A stretch of DNA of 64,000 bases from Symbiodinium natans (Eukaryota > Sar > Dinophyceae > Suessiales > Symbiodiniaceae), in contig CAJNDS010002113.1 of NCBI GenBank assembly GCA_905221605.1, positions 27,501-91,500 on the forward strand. The letters run 5' to 3'. How positions within the stretch are numbered: the first letter of the stretch is position 1; each line of letters starts with the position of its first letter. Below, one piece after another: positions 43,630 through 54,834 of the stretch. The notes beneath the pieces were generated by a model. That model was not told the DNA's origin and searched no databases. It saw only the letters and a program-made list of their open reading frames with translations. Position numbers and translations under genes: made by a program.

Positions 43630-44145
43630 TAGTTGAGGATCGGGTTTATCGGTCGGTGCCTTGGCGCGGGTTCACCAGTGCGCCACGGGTCTGTCGGGCT
43701 TAGCGGGTATATCGGTGCGCCACGGGTTTATCGGGTTTAGCGGGTTGATCGGTGCGTTTTGCGGGTTTATCGGTGCGCCACGGGTTTGTCGGGTTTAGCG
43801 GGTTTATCGGTGCGCCACGGGTTTGTCGGGTTTAGCGGGTTTATCGGTGCGGTTTAGCGGGTTTAGCGGAATTATCGGTGCGCCACGGGTTTAGCGGGTT
43901 TATCGGTGCGCCACGGGTTTAGCGGGTTTAGCGGGTTTAGCGGGTTTATCGGTGCGCCACGGGTTTAGCGGGTTTAGCGGGTTTAGCGGGTTTATCGGTG
44001 CGCCACGGGTTTAGCGGGTTTAGCGGGTTTAGCGGGTTTAGCGGTGCGGGTTTAGCGGGTTTAGCGGGTTTAGCGGGTTTAGCGGGTTTATCGGTGCGCC
44101 ACGGGTTTAGCGGGTTTAGCGGGTTTAGCGGGTTTATCGGTGCGC
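43630..44145 (+). repeat. CGGGTTTAG 9-mer array with GTTTATCGGTGCGCCACG spacer
   Basis: Blocks of one to five CGGGTTTAG 9-mers alternate with CGGGTTTATCGGTGCGCCAC, giving higher-order units of 36-63 nt. The 9-mer is a TTTAGGG-like heptamer extended by CG (TTTAGCGGG). Confidence 0.95.
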
Positions 44146-44269
44146 AGTCCCCGTTTCCGCGCGCAATGTACAAAACCCCTGAAGCCCCAAACCCTACATC
44201 CTAAGCCCCTAACCCCGCCTGAACCCTAAACCCTGAACCCTAACCCCCACCCCCGCCCCCAAGTTCGGA

Positions 44270-44770
44270 AACCCCCCCCCCCCCCCCCCCCCCCCCCAAA
44301 TGAAACCCCTAAACCCTAAGCCCTAAACCCTAAACCCCAAACCCTGAAGCCCAAAAGAAGCCCAACAACCCGCCACCTCTTGCAGCTGCGACGCCACTGC
44401 CTCGAACCAACCCTTGAAGGCGGCACCTTGTCTAGGGTCGCAAGGGTTGAGGGTTTAGGGTTTAGGGCTTAGGGCTTAGGGCTTAGGGCTTAGGGCTTAG
44501 GGTTTAGGGTTTTGGGGTTTCGGGTCTAGGGTTAGGGTTCGCGCTGTGGCCGCTGGGGAGTTGGGAAGAGATGAGGGGGTTTGGGGGGGTTTGGGGTTCA
44601 GGGGTAATAGGGGGCTGAAATTTAGGTGCCCTTGACTTAAGATTTCGAGGCCCCCCCCTCCCTGAAATCTGAAATCTGGAGGGCACTGTTCTTGGCTCAG
44701 TGCCCTATAGAATTCAGCTGGCAGCCCTAAACCCTAAACCCTAAACCCTAAACCCCAAAACCCCTAAACC
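44270..44770. repeat. Poly-C tract and short telomere-like arrays
   Basis: Poly-C of about 26 nt at 44270-44297, short CCCTAAA arrays at 44300-44345 and 44725-44790, and a TTTAGGG/CTTAGGG array at 44448-44530. A minus-strand island at 44370-44440 (GAAFKGWFEAVASQLQEVAG) may be an exon. Confidence 0.8.
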
Positions 44771-44872
44771 CTAAACCCTAAACCCTGACAACTTGAGACC
44801 AGATATTCTTAGCTGCCTTCGCTCGCGTCGGCTCTACACCAGCCGGTCCCAAGGCGTGGAGACCCCCGCAAC

Positions 44873-44980
44873 TACTAATCGCTTAAGAACCCCCCAAAAA
44901 ATAGAAAATATATTCTTCCTTATTAAGGGTATTATAGAGATTCTTATGTTTTTTCTTTTGGGGTTCCTAAGCAAATAGTA
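44873..44980. mobile_element. Family D MITE/introner copy
   Basis: Left TACTAATCGCTTAAGAACCC, right GGGGTTCCTAAGCAAATAGTA, inverted complements; AT-rich core with CTTATTAAGGGTATTATAGAG. Similar to the 50.18-kb copy. Confidence 0.8.
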
Positions 44981-45194
44981 GACAAGACCTTCAAATTTCA
45001 ATCTGAGCCCCTCAGACATTTGGGGCTTCAGTGTCAGACATGGCGGGGTGCTACAGAAACTTTTGGTTTGAACACATGTTGCTTAGGTTCAGAATGCGCA
45101 AAGAATCTGAGTCCCCTTGAAGCCTGAACAGAGGCAAAACACACAACTTGCGGAGACCCCCGATCTGACCCACGTTCTATATCAGCGCTCGCAC

Positions 45195-45515
45195 TCTAAC
45201 TAACTTACCCGCCAAAAGTGTGATGATCCCCACATTGAAGGAACCCCTGCAAAAAAGGGAAAATCCCTATCTCCGGAAACCCCCCAGATGATGGAGAGGC
45301 TAGGCTGCAGGCGCAATCTCTTCAAGTCGCGCTTCAAGTCCTGCGTCCTGTGGAGCTCTCGAACCCTTGTTGAGGAGTGGTTGCTGTTGGGGTGCCCACA
45401 GGTACCTCACAAAAGCCCCGTGTCAAAAAATAGAGTACCCATAACCCTTCAAACGGTTGCATGGGAATGGCGGCCTCAACTTGCGCATCTTGAGCACGAA
45501 AGCCCACCATCCTGC
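45195..45515 (-). CDS. Unassigned minus-strand exon islands
   Basis: 45455-45515 (RMVGFRAQDAQVEAAIPM) and 45300-45390 (APQDAGLEARLEEIAPAA) read as short coding segments on the minus strand. Family unknown. Confidence 0.3.
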
Positions 45516-45522
45516 AGGTGAG

Positions 45523-45899
45523 GTTTAGGGTTTAGGGTTTAGGGTTTAGGGTTTAGGGTTTAGGGTTTAGGGTTTAGGGTTTAGGGTTTAGGGTTTAGGG
45601 TTTAGGGTTTAGGGTTTAGGGTTTAGGGTTTAGGGTTTAGGGTCTAAGGTCTAAGGTCTAGGGTCTAGGGCTTAGGACCCCTGACAACACAGCGAGGTGT
45701 GCACACGCTTAGGACCCCTGCGGAGATGGCGCAGCTTTGCTTGCAGATGTGCGCCGCGCCACGCGGAGCATGCCCACCTCAGCCGCAAGGGGGAGAAGCC
45801 AAAGGGTTTAGGGTTTAGGGTTTAGGGTTTAGGGTTTAGGGTTTAGGGTTTAGGGTTTAGGGTTTAGGGTTTAGGGTTTAGGGTTTAGGGTTTAGGGTT
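45523..45899 (+). repeat. TTTAGGG arrays
   Basis: About 19 units at 45523-45650 followed by TCTAAGG/TCTAGGG variants, then 13 units at 45805-45899. Confidence 0.95.
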
Positions 45900-47290
45900 G
45901 AGAAGCCAGTCTCGTCTCACTGAGCGCATGCACTGAAGGACAGGAAGCACCGCTGCATCAGGCAACCTGCGCGTACGGCCGCCCAGCATGCCAAGTGCAG
46001 AGAAGCAAAGACAAGGCCCAAGGCCAGACACACAGGATTTTTCCCCCCCAACCCCCCCCCCAAAGTGCCGCCCAGATGCCACAGCGACACTGTGAACTTC
46101 CTGGAAGCAGAAAGTCTCAAAAAAGAATGAATTCGGGAACTTCCCAAGCTGACAGCACGCAATGAAAGTCGAGCTGCAGCCAGCGGGTCACCGCAGAAGA
46201 TTGCCTTGGTACCGGTGACGTGCGTCATGCGTGTGTGAAGGAGCACAGCTGGGTGAAGCGATGGCGGGGGCCACAAACAGAAACAGGATTCAGATACATA
46301 CACAAGTGGAAACAAAGTGAAAAATAAAGCCGCGGCCAAATAATGGTTGAGGAAAATCCGGGCGGTGCAGGGTGGCCGGAAAAGGCGCGCCAAAATTCAC
46401 CATAACTAAATACAACGAATGTGTGCGTGCAAAACACAAAATTGACAAAGAAGGTACTGCGACCGTATAGAAACCTCCGGAGAGGATACAGAAACAAGGG
46501 TGACCAACAAACGATCTCACGGCTGCTGGCACATCCGCATGCGAAAGGCAACGTCGCGTGCGGAACCATTCAGGGAGTTGACTCCTAGCAGCGCAGTGAG
46601 CGCCCGATCCCATGCTTTGTGGGGTGGTGCCAATGCAACGTCAGTGTCACCGTCTGTGGCCCTCTGGCCACTTTTGGGAGCAGCGAGAGAGGGGGGACGG
46701 AGAGTGGAATCAGACCCAGCTTTTGCAAAAGCACGTCTGCCCCCCCGACACCTCATGAAACGGGGGGGGCAAGTCAGGGTGCTGGGCATTCCGTTCTGAA
46801 CTGCAACCACTGGAGTAAGCCTCCGGCACCGGCCTCGGCTGCTTGGGAGCAGTCGGGGTCTCCTCCTCCTTCGGGTCGCCCACGTGTTCGGTGGGAGGCT
46901 GCGGCTGCGAATCCAGGAGCGGATCTTCCGGAGGACGCCGAGGCCGTGGAGACCGCAAAGACGCAAGGCAGGTAGAGGCATCTGGATGCCTGAGCGGAGT
47001 GCGAAGTGTGTGAACTATTTCCCTGAATTTGCACGTATTGTCAGTCTTGTGCTCACTTCCTACCTGCCTCCCTTCCTTCATTCCTTCCCGGGCTGCTCCA
47101 ACTCCCACTACTCCTGCTCCTCCCTCCTGCTTCCCGGTACTACTTCTGCTTCCAGCTTGTGCCTTCCTCCTACTGCCCTGCTACTGCTCTTCTACTGCTC
47201 TGCTGCTGCTCTGCTCCAGCTCCACTGCTCTGCTTCCGTTCCTGCTTCGCGACTGCCCTGACTCCAAATCTCCTACACCCGCACCCTAAA
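45900..47290. other. Mostly unique sequence with weak coding signals
   Basis: Minus-strand frames at 46530-46740 (DVALAPPHKAWDRALTALLG) and 46805-46960 (proline-rich, PLLDSQPQPPTEHVGDPKEE) look best. 47050-47240 is CTCC/CTGCT-rich low complexity on the plus strand. I see no recognisable domain. Confidence 0.3.
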
Positions 47291-47719
47291 CCCCAAACCC
47301 TAAACCCTAAACTCTAAACCCTAGACCCTAAACCCTAAAACCTAAACCCTAAACCCTAAACTCTCCCCCTCTCGCCCCCTCAGAGGAGCGGGCCTGGCCA
47401 ACGTGGAGCTTGGAGAAAGGCTGGGCGAGGCCTTGGAGAGCCGCTGCCTTCCCGTGCTGAGGCTTCGCCTTGCGTATTGTATATACATATATATATATAT
47501 ATAATACGTATAGATAATATAATATAACAATGTATATATATATATATAAACATACATATATATATATATATTCTCTTTGTAAGACATGCTGAAAGGCAGC
47601 CCGACATTGATTTCAGCATGGCACCAGCGCACACCATGCGGAATCGGGGGCCTGGGCGTGTGAGCGGATGCCTCAGACATCCCTGAGCCATCCTTGTGGC
47701 TGATGGCCTCGCAGAAAGC

Positions 47720-48650
47720 GGGTTTAGGGTTTAGGGTTCAGGGTTTCGGGTTTAGGGTTTAGGGTTTAGGGTTTAGGGTTTAGGGTTTAGGGTTTAGGGT
47801 TTAGGGTTTAGGGTTTAGGGTTTAAGGGTTTAAGGGTTTAAGGGTTTAAGGGTTTAGGGCTTAGGGCTTAGGGTTTAGGGTTTAGGGTTTAGGGTTTAGG
47901 GTTTAGGGTTTAGGGTTTAGGGTTTAGGGTTTAGGGTTTAGGGGTTAGGGTTTAGGGTTTAGGGTTTAGGGTTTAGGGCGACCGGTTTTGAGAAGCCACT
48001 GGGCTGCTGGCTGAGGGCCCTTCGTGACTCAAGTCGGCTTCGTTGCACATGATCCTCGACCGGCGGGGCGTTGGGCTTGAGACTGTCCAGGGTTTAGGGT
48101 TTAGGGTTTAGGGTTTAGGGTTTAGGGTTTAGGGTTTAGGGTTTAGGGTTTAGGGTTTAGGGTTTAGGGTTTAGGGTTTAGGGTTTAGGGTTTAGGGTTT
48201 AGGGTTTAAATCCACGCGCCCAAGAGGCATCCTTGTCGCTTTGGAACGGACGAACCAACGAATCAGCAGGTCATGTGCCCGAGCCCATCTGGAAGCGGAG
48301 ACCATTGCCTCGCAATGAGCAGCTCAGGCTAGAATGAGTACGGTTAGGGTTTAGGGTTTAGGGTTTAGGGTTTAGGGTTTAGGGTTTAGGGTTTAGGGTT
48401 TAGGGTTTAGGGTTTAGGGTTTAGGGTTTAGGGTTTAGGGTTTAGGGTTTAGGGTTTAGGGTTTAGGGTTTAGGGTTTAGGGTTTAGGGTTTAGGGTTTA
48501 GGGTTTAGGGTTTAGGGTTTAGGGTTTAGGGTTTAGGGTTTAGGGTTTAGGGTTTAGGGTTTAGGGTTTAGGGTTTAGGGTTTAGGGTTTAGGGTTTAGG
48601 GTTTAGGGTTTAGGGTTTAGGGTTTAGGGTTTAGGGTTTAGGGTTTAGGG
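47720..48650 (+). repeat. Three large TTTAGGG arrays
   Basis: 47720-47978 (with four TTTAAGGG octamers in a block), 48089-48208 (17 units) and 48342-48650 (about 44 near-perfect units). Unique islands of 110-130 nt separate them. Confidence 0.95.
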
Positions 48651-48724
48651 AATGGAGAATGCGGTCCATCTCTGCAAAGCTAGGAAGTTACGGAGGTTTG
48701 AGAGCTTAGGGCAAACATCACATG

Positions 48725-48875
48725 TCCTCGGAATGCCCCGGCACATGAACCTCAACACACCAGAAGCCACGAGCACGTACCGCATGTGCAAGAAATCCCA
48801 ACGCGACACAGAGCTCAACGTCGAAACGCGTTTGCCGCTCCTTCTTCATCAACAGGATATTATCTGTTTTCCTTG
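48725..48875 (-). CDS. Unrecognised minus-strand exon
   Basis: Open frame with MKKERQTRFDVELCVALGF and AHAVRARGFWCVEVHVPGH. Protein-like but not assigned to a family. It borders the 44-unit array on its 3' side (sense). Confidence 0.4.
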
Positions 48876-48879
48876 AAAA

Positions 48880-49980
48880 GAAACAAAGACAAGAAGTTTA
48901 TTCCCACTTCATCCCTTTCCTTTTTCTCATATGTTCACCTGTTTGTTTTTTCTCTCTCTTTCTTCGTTCTGGCACGCCTGGTTCTTGTCGTTTCTTTCCT
49001 GCTGCTCCTTCTACGTATTTCCTTTTGCTCTGCTTATACTAAACGCAATCAGCGCCTCCTCTTTTTTGCGTACTGCCCCGAGTCCTAAATCGCAAGCACT
49101 GTCCTACATTCCTCCCCTTCTTCTCTCCTCTTCTTTCCACCATTAATTTTCGCTTGTTGTGTTCGTTTATCGTATCGTTCTCTCTGTCTCTCCCCCTCTC
49201 TCTCGCCCGCTCTCTTCTTCCTGTCTCTTGCCCTCTTCGTTCTCCTCCCGCTTGCTCCTCCCCATCCCGTGCCCCTTTTCTCCTCGCCCCTCCAAGACGA
49301 AGGTCAAGGAAACGGACGGAGACGAGAACGACATGAAAGAAAGAGGACTTCTCCTTGTTCCCTCTACCTTACCCATTTTTTGTCCTTAAAAGGGGTGGAA
49401 AGTGTCCCCTCTTCCCCTTTTGAAGCCCTCTCTTGCAAGCCTCTCGTTGGAAACCTCTGCAGGATTTTGAGTTCCCCTTACCTTAATAATTCATTGTCTT
49501 TTTTGTTCTCGAGAAGGGGAGGAAAGCGTCTTCCTCTCTGACCCCTCTTTCCCTTCAAAGCCTCTCTCTGGAAAGCCTCTCATTGTGAAAACCCTAAGAG
49601 ATTTGTTAGCGAAAATGCTGACGTGAAGCAGAACATCACGTACGATCTCCACATGGTGCAAATACGATTTTGGCAGAACATGCACAAGATGATGGTCTGC
49701 TGGCGTGGGGGGGAGAGACACGAAGCAGAAACCAAAAACAAACATGTAAGCACGTAGCATAAAGCAGAAAGCACAAAGCAGACAGCAAACCGCCCAAAGA
49801 GCAGAAGACGAACCAGCGACAAGCAAGCAAAAAGGATAAAGAAATCCAGAATTAGTCGAACGCATAATCTATGTATAGAACATACCTCCTTAACCCAGAC
49901 GGCTGATACACCTAAGTTCTAAGAAAGCAAAAGACAAACAAATCAACGAATAGACTGCACAAAGTTGAGCCCACAAAGGC
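48880..49980. other. Pyrimidine-rich (plus strand) stretch without supported genes
   Basis: About 1.1 kb dominated by TTCTCTC, CCCTCTC and TTTCCT on the plus strand up to 49600, then mixed sequence with CAAAGCAGA repeats near 49730-49800. Several 60-120 codon ORFs exist in different frames with biased Ser/Leu/Phe composition; none convinces. Confidence 0.5.
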
Positions 49981-49999
49981 GTGGCCTTATCACTGAGCC

Positions 50000-52905
50000 T
50001 GCAAAGCGGCTGCAAAGAAGCCAATAGCGCTTTTGAGACGTTATCGGGAAATCTGAGTCTCCTCTACGTACTTCACTGCCAACATCTCCCAGCATGCTAC
50101 AGAAGAAGCCAAACACAAAGCTTCACAAAGAGCTACGGAGAAGCTAGCCGTAAGTGGGTTGTATGAATGCACGGATGACTGCCAATTTCTTAAGAAACCC
50201 CTCAAAGAATGAAAATGTAAAAAACAACTTCCTTCCCTTTAAGGGTAATATGGGGATTAATATGTTTCAGCTCTCGGGGGTTCTTAAGCAAATAGCAAAT
50301 GAGGGCCCTCGATGTGACAAAGGAAAGTCTACCCCGGCACCCGGCCTGCAGCGCCATGGAGGCACGCTGGAGGTGATCCTGACGCATCTCGGGAATTGCA
50401 GGTTTAGGGTTTGGGGTTTGGGGTTTAGGGTTTAGGGTTTAGGGTTTAGGGTAACTCGTGGCAAAAAATCGTGGAGAGTTTCCCCTAGCAGGCGGGCGCC
50501 TCTTTCGCGGCTGCCTCTCTGGCATGCCCGTGCCAAAACCAGAGTGCCTGGGCGATTGCCTCAGCCATTGCACAAAGCCCAGCGATACGGCCAGAGCACC
50601 AGCATTGACTGAGCAGTCGACCAGCTTCTCGATGGCATCTTTGGCCTCTAGAAGGGACCCTTAATCTTATTCCCCTAGATAACCCCTATATGTATATACA
50701 TATATATATATACATATATATATATATACATATATATATATATTTGTATATATATATATATATATATACCTTATATAGTCCCTATATACCTAAGCAGCCC
50801 CTAAATACCCCAGTTTTGAACAACGAACATCATGTCATGGATTGTAGAAGGGGCAGTGTCGCTCCTCTCGGATCCGGCGCCGCCACTTCCTCTTGGCCCT
50901 GGCCACCTTCCACAAAGTGGCTGAGTCACTGGGCTTAGGGTTTAGGGGGTTTGCGAAGGCCTGGCCCCAGAGCTCGAAGCTTCGCCAGAGGCACTGGGAG
51001 CTGCGCCTGGACCCCGCTGAGCTATGCGGCGGTTTCCGATATTGGGGGTACCTTATTGGGGTTTAGGGTTTAGGGTCTAGGGTCTGGGTTTAGGGTTTAG
51101 GGTTTAGGGCGTTTAGGGTTTAGGGTGTAGGGTATAGGGTTACCGTGCCAGCAGCAAGTGAACCAACTCGCATGCTACTCGCGTAAGCCATTGCGCCTTG
51201 CCTCTGCCTCCAAGCCGAACATCCATCTCCTGGAACCCATTGCCCAGTTCCCAAAGTAGCGCGATCTGTACGAACACGGTCCAAGCATAAGGCCTACCAT
51301 CAGCTCTCGAGCGTCACGCTCGTTGAAAAGATGACCTTGCGAGAGGGCTTGGCATCAGAAGGGGCGTGTAACAGGCATCAGCGCAGGCTGCTGGGCAAAG
51401 TCGGAACCCCAGCCTACCACGCGATTCCATTTCCGGAAAGCGTCGAGCAAGGTGCTGTGCGCCTCGTGCCCAGCAAAGACCCTTCAGTGGCACATGTGGG
51501 GGCTGACCAAAATGCATGGGCCCTGTTGGGTCCACCCCTGCCCCCCCAAAACACTACGAACTATGTTCAGGGGACGCATAATACTCTGGGCGCAACCAGG
51601 GTTTAGGGTTCAGTTTAGGGTTCACTGACACATGGGCATCTTCCCAAAACCGTGGTGCTCCCGCATGCCCCTAAATACAGTCGAACCCCCCACAAAGGGC
51701 ACGCGTAACTTTCGGAAACCGGCCCCAACATGTAGTGATGGGACCCTCAACCCCCCGAAGCCCGCAAGGGAAAACGGCACCCTAAACCCTAAACCCTAAA
51801 CCCTAAACCCTAAACCCTAAACCCTAAACCCGAAGAGAGCGTAAGGAAGATCCTCCTAAACAAGATCGACACTCTAAGGCATAGAGTGTGTCATCATAGA
51901 GACCCAAGAAGGGCCCCCCACACCCCAAAACCCCAAACCCCAACCTTAGGGTTGGGGGCTTGGGGTTTGGGGTTTAGGGTTTAGGGTTTATGGTTTAGGG
52001 TTTAGGGTTTAGGGTTTTGGGTTTAGGGTTTAGGGTTGGGGTTCCTAGGGTTTAGGGTTTAGGGCAGCCGGCCACAAATCCCCATGGGAGGCTAGGCCCG
52101 GCGCGGCAAAAACTTTGGCCGCTTGCAAATTCTGCCAGCTCCGGAGGGTGACGCCGAGGCGCCGAGTCTCGTCAGGCACGGTGGGCTTAGGGGCTTCCAT
52201 AGGGGTTTCTGCGGATTCCGTAGGGTTTCGAGGGCTTCTGTAGGGTTTTTAGGGGCTCTGGAGCTTATAGGGTTTCTATTGGATTTCTAGTGTTTCGGGC
52301 TTGGGTTAGGGTTTGTGCTCATGCTTGTCTGCACCGCGCCGCCTTTGCCCTCTGCCGACACATAGCTTCACGAGAATTCAACCTGCATGCATGACTCACA
52401 TTCTCCAGGTAAACCCTAAACCCTAAACCCTAAACCCTAACCCTAAACCCTCCAGGGGCTTCCACGCTTCTGCAACTGGACTTTCAAAACACGGCAGGGT
52501 CACGAGGATGCAATGCTCCACCGCATCCAAGCCTGAAAATAGGAGGAAGCATGCCCATGGCCATCGTTGGGGGTTCAGGGTTTAGGGTTCAGGGTTTAGG
52601 GTTTAGGGTTTAGGGTTTAGGGTTTAGGGTTTAGGGTTTAGGGTTTAGGGTTTCGGGTTTAGGGTTTAGGGTTTAGGGTTTAGGGTTTAGGGTTTAGGGT
52701 TTAGGGTTTAGGGTTTAGGGTTTAGGGTTTAGGGTTCAGAGTCCGCAGGCTCAGGCAGCCTGAACCCCTACCACCCTTCACCTGAACTTCTTGCGGCCAA
52801 GCTTCGGATCTGAGCCTCTGACCATGGCCTCAGGCAGACGGAGGGCTCGCAAGAGCTGCTCCCACGTCTTGAGGCGGTACCAGGCTCCACCCAACCCTAA
52901 ACCCT
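50000..52905 (-). CDS. Unrecognised multi-exon gene
   Basis: Minus-strand exons in order: 52790-52900 (YRLKTWEQLLRALRLPEAM, ending LGRKKFR before GTGAAGG), 52455-52540 (LDAVEHCILVTLPCFESPVA), 52070-52185 (DETRRLGVTLRSWQNLQAAK), 50470-50655 (EAKDAIEKLVDCSVNAGAL, then AVSLGFVQWLRQ), 50305-50400 (IPEMRQDHLQRASMALQ) and 50150-50183 (LAVIRAFIQPTYG). The last two are separated exactly by a family D element. The plus ORF at 51331-51606 overlaps an intron and may be noise. Introns contain TTTAGGG arrays and a TATA microsatellite. Confidence 0.5.
50184..50298. mobile_element. Family D introner between two exons
   Basis: Left AATTTCTTAAGAAACCCCTC, right GGGGGTTCTTAAGCAAATAG, inverted complements, core CCTTTAAGGGTAATATGGGG. 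It fills the gap between the exon islands at 50305-50400 and 50150-50183. Confidence 0.75.
50685..50775. repeat. TATACATA microsatellite
   Basis: About 90 nt of TATATATACATA in an intron of the 50-53 kb gene. Confidence 0.95.
51029..51125 (+). mobile_element. Family B element truncated by TTTAGGG repeats
   Basis: GGTTTCCGATATTGGGGGTA then CCTTATTGGGG match family B; at GGGGTT the sequence turns into TTTAGGG units, so the array replaces the rest of the element. Confidence 0.7.
51900..52060. repeat. Inverted telomere-like repeats with palindromic centre
   Basis: CCCCAAACCCCAACCTTAGG meets CTTAGGGTTGGGGGCTTGGG, then TTTGGGG and TTTAGGG units to 52060. Confidence 0.85.
52568..52738 (+). repeat. 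TTTAGGG array, about 23 units
   Basis: Near perfect with one TTTCGGG unit, in an intron of the 50-53 kb gene. Confidence 0.95.
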
Positions 52906-52913
52906 AAACCTCT

Positions 52914-54056
52914 CTATCATAATGAATTTAAACCCTAATTCAAAAGTGGGCAACGGCGATTTCGGCTTCAAAAGTGGGCAGTGGTGAATTTCCTGGCCTC
53001 AAAAGTGGGCAATGGTGAGTTTCCTGAAGTGGGCAACGGTGACTTTCCTGGCCCCAAAAGTGGGCAACGGTGAATTTCCTGGCCTCAAAGGTGGGCAACG
53101 GTGACTTCCTGGCCCAAAAGTGGGCAACGGTGACTTTCCTGGCCTCAAAAGTGGGCAACGGTGACTTCCCTGGCCTCAAAAGTGGGCAACGGTGAATTTC
53201 GGCTTCAAAAGTGGGCAATGGAGAATTTCCTTTTCCCCGAGTTTTTTCAAGGTTTTTCAAGGTTTTTCAGAGTTTTTCAGTGTTTTTCAACATTTTTCAG
53301 GATGTTTCAGGGTTTTTAACCCTCAACCCCACGACCTTTTCACAGCCCAGTTTTGGTCAAAGAGGGGTCGCATTTTTCAATTTTAAAGGCAAAATAGTCT
53401 TCGGAGACCCCTCCTTGCCTCAAACTCCGACCCCCCCTTGAGATTTTTGACCAAAACCTAGCTTCACTGGCTTCAAGAATTTCAAGTTTTTTCAAGGCTT
53501 TTCAAGGTTTTTCAGATTTTTTCAATGTTTTTTACGGTTTTTCAAAGTTTTTCAGGGTGTTTCAGGATTTTTCCCTCAGTTCTGATAAAGGAGTGCCCCC
53601 GCGACCTTTTCACAGCCTAGTTTTGGTCAAGGGGGCGTCGCATTTTTCCATGTTAAAAGCAGAATAGTCTTCGGAGACCCCCCCTTGCCTCAAACTCCGA
53701 CCCCTTGTTGGGAGGGAAAGTTTGCCTCCAAAAACACCCCAAATGAGGGGGACCCCAGGATCGGCCCGGGTCCCTATTAAAAATGCGATTTTTTTAGTAC
53801 TGAAATCGACGGTTCTGGGTGGCCTCTCGTTTTCTGGGTTTTTGACCAAAACCGAGCCTTCACCGATAGGTTCGAGCCTATTGTGGGCCTTAGATTAGAT
53901 TTCGGGTTTTGGGTCCGTTAAAACCTAACTACTGGGAATGTATTGAGCGAACTTTGTATTTTCTCAATGTTATGGGTTTCTTGGGTGGGTGGGCTTTTTT
54001 CCAACGCTTGACAAGCTGCTTGACTCGTGAATGCTCGGACTTGAGATGCTGAACCC
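52914..54056 (-). repeat. Dispersed element of about 1 kb (copy 2, inverted)
   Basis: Reverse complement of 8293-9232, including the 31-bp minisatellite (52935-53230) and the end sequence AATGTTATGGGTTTCTTGGG to GACTTGAGATGCTGAACCC. Copy 2 is about 200 nt longer, mainly because the TTTTTCAAGG-rich part and the adjoining CCGCGACCTTTTCACAGCC segment are duplicated (53330-53460 and 53490-53690). Confidence 0.9.
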
Positions 54057-54252
54057 TAAACCCTAAACCCTAAACCCGAAACCCTAAACCCTAAATCCCC
54101 CCCAAAAAAAAAATCAGGCACCCAAAAATCCAGAGGGCTTGCGAGGCAGGCCGACCAGAGGAACTGAGGGCCCCGGCCCCGTCGCTGTACAGCGGCCCCG
54201 GCCTTCATCCTTTTCGATTCCAGCGCGAGGCCTGTCTCTTCTGGCTGCTTCT

Positions 54253-54335
54253 TCAGTAGGGAATGTGGGAATGAGGGCCCTATAGAATCCCTTAAAGGGT
54301 ATTTAGAGGGCCCTCATTCCCTCATTCCCTACTGA
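54253..54335. mobile_element. Family E MITE, 83 bp
   Basis: Left TCAGTAGGGAATGTGGGAAT, right ATTCCCTCATTCCCTACTGA: near-perfect inverted repeats of about 33 nt around AATCCCTTAAAGGGTATTT. Only copy seen. Confidence 0.8.
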
Positions 54336-54383
54336 GAGCCAGGGGGTTTCTCACCAAAGGCACGGCGGCCACAAACAAGGGTC

Positions 54384-54592
54384 TGGGGCTTCAGGGCTTT
54401 AGGGCTTTAGGGCTTTACTTTAGGGCTTTAGGGCTTTAGGGCTTTAGGGCTTTAGGGCTTTAGGGCTTTAGGGCTTTAGGGCTTCAGGGCTTTGGGGTTT
54501 TGGGGCTTTGGGGCTTTAGGGCTTCAGGGCTTCAGGGCTTGAGGGCTTTAGGGCTTTAGGGCTTAGGGCTTCAGGGCTTTAGGGCTCTTAAG
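54384..54592 (+). repeat. GGGCTTTA octamer variant array
   Basis: About 24 units of AGGGCTTT with GGGCTTCA and GGGGTTTT variants: a telomere-like array of altered unit sequence and length. Confidence 0.9.
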
Positions 54593-54834
54593 GAACCTGA
54601 GGCCCGAAACACTGGGCCCCAAACCCTAACAAGTCTCCCAAACAGGCTCCGCCGAGGGTTTCGGGGGGGCAGCGCGCGAAGCGCTGGGCCTTGCCATGCA
54701 GCCGAACACAACCTTGTGGATCGGTGCACCTCTGCTTTCCACTGGCCGGCCTTGCGCAGACTTGCGGTTGAGGGTTAAGGGGCCCTAAACCCTAAACCCT
54801 AAACCCTAAACCCTAAACCCCCCTAAAGTTACAG

